Shown: positions 6,344-8,104 of the stretch, one piece after another
How the letters are laid out: each line of letters begins with the position of its first letter
Position numbering within the stretch: position 1 is the first letter of the stretch
From: Thermoplasmata archaeon
Lineage (GTDB): Archaea > Thermoplasmatota > Thermoplasmata > Thermoplasmatales > Aciduliprofundaceae
NCBI GenBank assembly: GCA_021160945.1
Contig: JAGHBQ010000135.1
Coordinates: 1-8,104, forward strand
Reading direction: 5' to 3'
DNA length: 8,104 nucleotides
Translations under genes and position numbers: made by a program
Notes under the pieces: generated by a model
Databases searched by the model: none
What the model was told of the DNA's origin: nothing
Seen by the model: the letters and a program-made list of their open reading frames with translations, nothing else

Positions 6344-8104
6344 ATGGATGAAATCAGTGAGGAGATGGTAAGATATTTTGAGGAACTTGAAAAAAAGGCG
6401 GAGAAATGCTACAGCGTGGCAGAAGAAGCAAGAAGAATGAATCTTGATCCCGAGCCCTTTGTGGAGATACCTCGTGCCAAGGACTTGGCGGCCAGGGTGG
6501 AAGAGCTCACAGGAGTGAGAGGGATAGCTGATGAGATAAGGGAGCTGAGCAAACAGTATGATAGGGGCATAGTCTCCCTTCTCATGGTGAGAAAGGTTGC
6601 CAAAAGATATGATAAAAAAGATGAAGCTCTGGATAAAGCGGTTCGTGTGGGGCTTGCCATCTTAACCGAGGGAATTCTTGTGGCCCCTCTGGAGGGGATC
6701 GCAAGCGTAAAAATAAAGAAAAATGATGATGGAAGCGAGTATTGCTCTGTATATTATGCCGGACCAATACGGGGAGCTGGGGGCACGGCTCAAGCGTTAA
6801 GTGTGCTCATTGCAGATGTTGTACGCAGAGAACTGGGTATAGATCGATACAAGCCAACAGAGGAGGAGATTGAGAGATATAAAGAGGAGATACAACTCTA
6901 TGACAGAAAGCATCATCTTCAATATAGACCAAGCAACGAGGAGATAGAGCTTGTGGTTAAAAACTGTCCCGTGTGCATAGATGGCGAGGGCACAGAGAAC
7001 ATGGAGGTAAGTGGTTACAGAAATCTGCCGAGAGTTGAGACGAACAAAGTGCGTGGAGGCATGTGCTTAGTTCTGGCCGAGGGGTTGCTTCAAAAAGCAA
7101 AGAAGCTTAAAGCGTATGTTGATGCGCTTAAAATCGATGGTTGGGAGTGGTTAAACAAGCTCATTCCAGAGGTGAGTGAGGAAAGTTTTAGTCTCGAACC
7201 TTCATACAAATACATAAAGGATATTCTTGCAGGAAGGCCCATCTTCTCCTACCCCTCCGCTGTTGGTGGATTCAGACTTCGTTATGGAAGATGCCGTGCG
7301 GGAGGGCTTGCCACAATAAGCGTTAATCCTGCAACTATGTATCTTTTGAATCAATTCATAGCGATAGGCACACAGCTAAAACTTGAGAGGCCAGGAAAGG
7401 CTGGAGGCATAACCTCCTGTGATAGTATAGAGGGACCCATTGTTCTGCTAAATAATGGAGATCTTGTACAGGTGAACACATGGGAAGAGGCTGTAGAAGT
7501 ATACCCTCTTGTGGAGAAGATTGTAGATGTGGGAGAGATTCTCATTCCCTATGGAGAATTTTTGGAGAACAACCACCCCCTCGTTCCATCCTCCTATGTT
7601 GAGGAGTGGTGGGTGCAAGAGGCAGAACACGCTGGATTTAAAGGAGAAGTAAAAGATGCATTTGAAGCCTTTGACATATCTGAGAAATACGGTATACCTC
7701 TTCATCCCCGCTATAATCTCTTCTGGCATGATTTGACAAGGAAAGAGATAAAAAAACTGTCCGAATATTTGGAAAAGCATGCCATATGGGATAATGGGGA
7801 GCTCAAAATTAAGAAAGATCGTGAGATTAAGGATATTTTGATAAAGCTCGGAGCATTGCACAGAGAGAGGGAATATTACATTCTTGATAGGTATGCCTAT
7901 CCACTTCTCCGGTGTGTTGGCCTTGATTTGAAAAATGGCAATATAGTGAGACTCAGGGATTTCATAGATGGAGATGTGATGGAGCTCGTCAATCATCTTG
8001 CGGGAGTGAAAATAATGCCCCGAGCCCCTGTTAGAATAGGGGCAAGGATGGGAAGGCCTGAGAAGGCAGCACCGAGAAAGATGAGGCCTCCTATAAACTC
8101 TCTC
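6344..8104 (+). CDS. polC: D-family DNA polymerase large subunit (DP2), N-terminal half, cut by the right edge
   Basis: DP2 is the catalytic subunit of archaeal DNA polymerase D and works with the small subunit DP1, a 3'-5' exonuclease, at the replication fork. The frame is open for 587 codons to the window end, about half the usual length of 1,100 or more residues. Family blocks seen are YYAGPIRGAGGTAQALSVL (137-155), CPVCIDGEGTE (208-218) followed by VSGYRNLPRVETNKVRGG, then GRPIFSYPSAVGGFRLRYG (297-315), IPYGEFLENNHPLVPSSY (401-418) and RAPVRIGARMGRPEKA (560-575). The catalytic carboxylates of the double-psi barrels and the C-terminal zinc parts lie beyond the edge. No intein is present in the visible part. 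The ATG is the first possible start, because an in-frame TAG stands at 6332-6334. The gene diverges from alaX; DP1 is not in the window. Confidence 0.95.
   Translation, partial: MDEISEEMVRYFEELEKKAEKCYSVAEEARRMNLDPEPFVEIPRAKDLAARVEELTGVRGIADEIRELSKQYDRGIVSLLMVRKVAKRYDKKDEALDKAVRVGLAILTEGILVAPLEGIASVKIKKNDDGSEYCSVYYAGPIRGAGGTAQALSVLIADVVRRELGIDRYKPTEEEIERYKEEIQLYDRKHHLQYRPSNEEIELVVKNCPVCIDGEGTENMEVSGYRNLPRVETNKVRGGMCLVLAEGLLQKAKKLKAYVDALKIDGWEWLNKLIPEVSEESFSLEPSYKYIKDILAGRPIFSYPSAVGGFRLRYGRCRAGGLATISVNPATMYLLNQFIAIGTQLKLERPGKAGGITSCDSIEGPIVLLNNGDLVQVNTWEEAVEVYPLVEKIVDVGEILIPYGEFLENNHPLVPSSYVEEWWVQEAEHAGFKGEVKDAFEAFDISEKYGIPLHPRYNLFWHDLTRKEIKKLSEYLEKHAIWDNGELKIKKDREIKDILIKLGALHREREYYILDRYAYPLLRCVGLDLKNGNIVRLRDFIDGDVMELVNHLAGVKIMPRAPVRIGARMGRPEKAAPRKMRPPINSL

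Noticed and set aside
7448..7996. 182-codon minus-strand frame opposite polC
   Set aside because: It lies wholly inside the conserved DP2 reading frame. Its translation shows no recognisable family and it has no promoter or ribosome binding site.
6344..8104. Intein in polC or mcm, as occurs in some archaea
   Set aside because: Both visible reading frames run through the conserved blocks without an insertion. Any insertion in the second half of polC lies outside the window.
1..8104. CRISPR array, insertion sequence, tRNA or rRNA genes
   Set aside because: No regularly spaced repeats, transposase-like frames with flanking inverted repeats, cloverleaf sequences or rRNA signatures were found on reading either strand.

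Overview
The window reads as a chromosomal stretch of a euryarchaeal-type archaeon. It carries an MCM helicase, the large subunit (DP2) of the archaeal D-family DNA polymerase, a DUF424 protein and a free-standing AlaX editing protein. It has TATA-type promoters rather than -35/-10 boxes. Codon use is rich in AGA/AGG and ATA, with an overall moderate-to-low GC content. The fused formiminotransferase-cyclodeaminase and the apparently leaderless promoters suggest the Thermoplasmatota, perhaps a relative of Aciduliprofundum. That placement is an inference from gene content and has not been tested by phylogeny.

Layout, left to right. Bases 1-69 (minus strand) hold the first codons of a gene that runs off the left edge and begins with a signal peptide or membrane anchor. 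About 280 bases without a gene follow. They include the TATA box of that minus-strand gene and some weak inverted repeats. Next, on the plus strand, is ftcD (351-2012), a complete bifunctional enzyme of histidine breakdown. Directly behind it (2019-2276) lies a decayed piece of an alaX paralogue, recognisable because 43 residues align without gaps to the intact alaX of this same window. Then comes mcm (2310-4355), whose end overlaps the DUF424 gene (4348-4656). On the minus strand nadE (4658-5458) converges on the DUF424 gene with one base between the stop codons, and alaX (5537-6241) lies upstream of nadE. A 102-base divergent promoter region separates alaX from polC (6344 onward, plus strand), which is open to the right edge and covers about the first 587 residues of DP2.

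How the genes work together. Mcm and DP2 are both replication-fork proteins, encoded about 2 kb apart. AlaX clears mischarged tRNA-Ala, NadE makes NAD+, and FtcD feeds one-carbon units from histidine into the folate pool. These are housekeeping functions, and nothing indicates a defence island, a mobile element or a CRISPR locus. Two things deserve a second look: the alaX relic beside mcm, and the near-constant distance of about 26 bases from TATA-box centre to start codon at mcm, nadE and alaX. That distance implies leaderless mRNAs and shifts the preferred nadE start. I found no strong sign of a wholly new biological system in this window.
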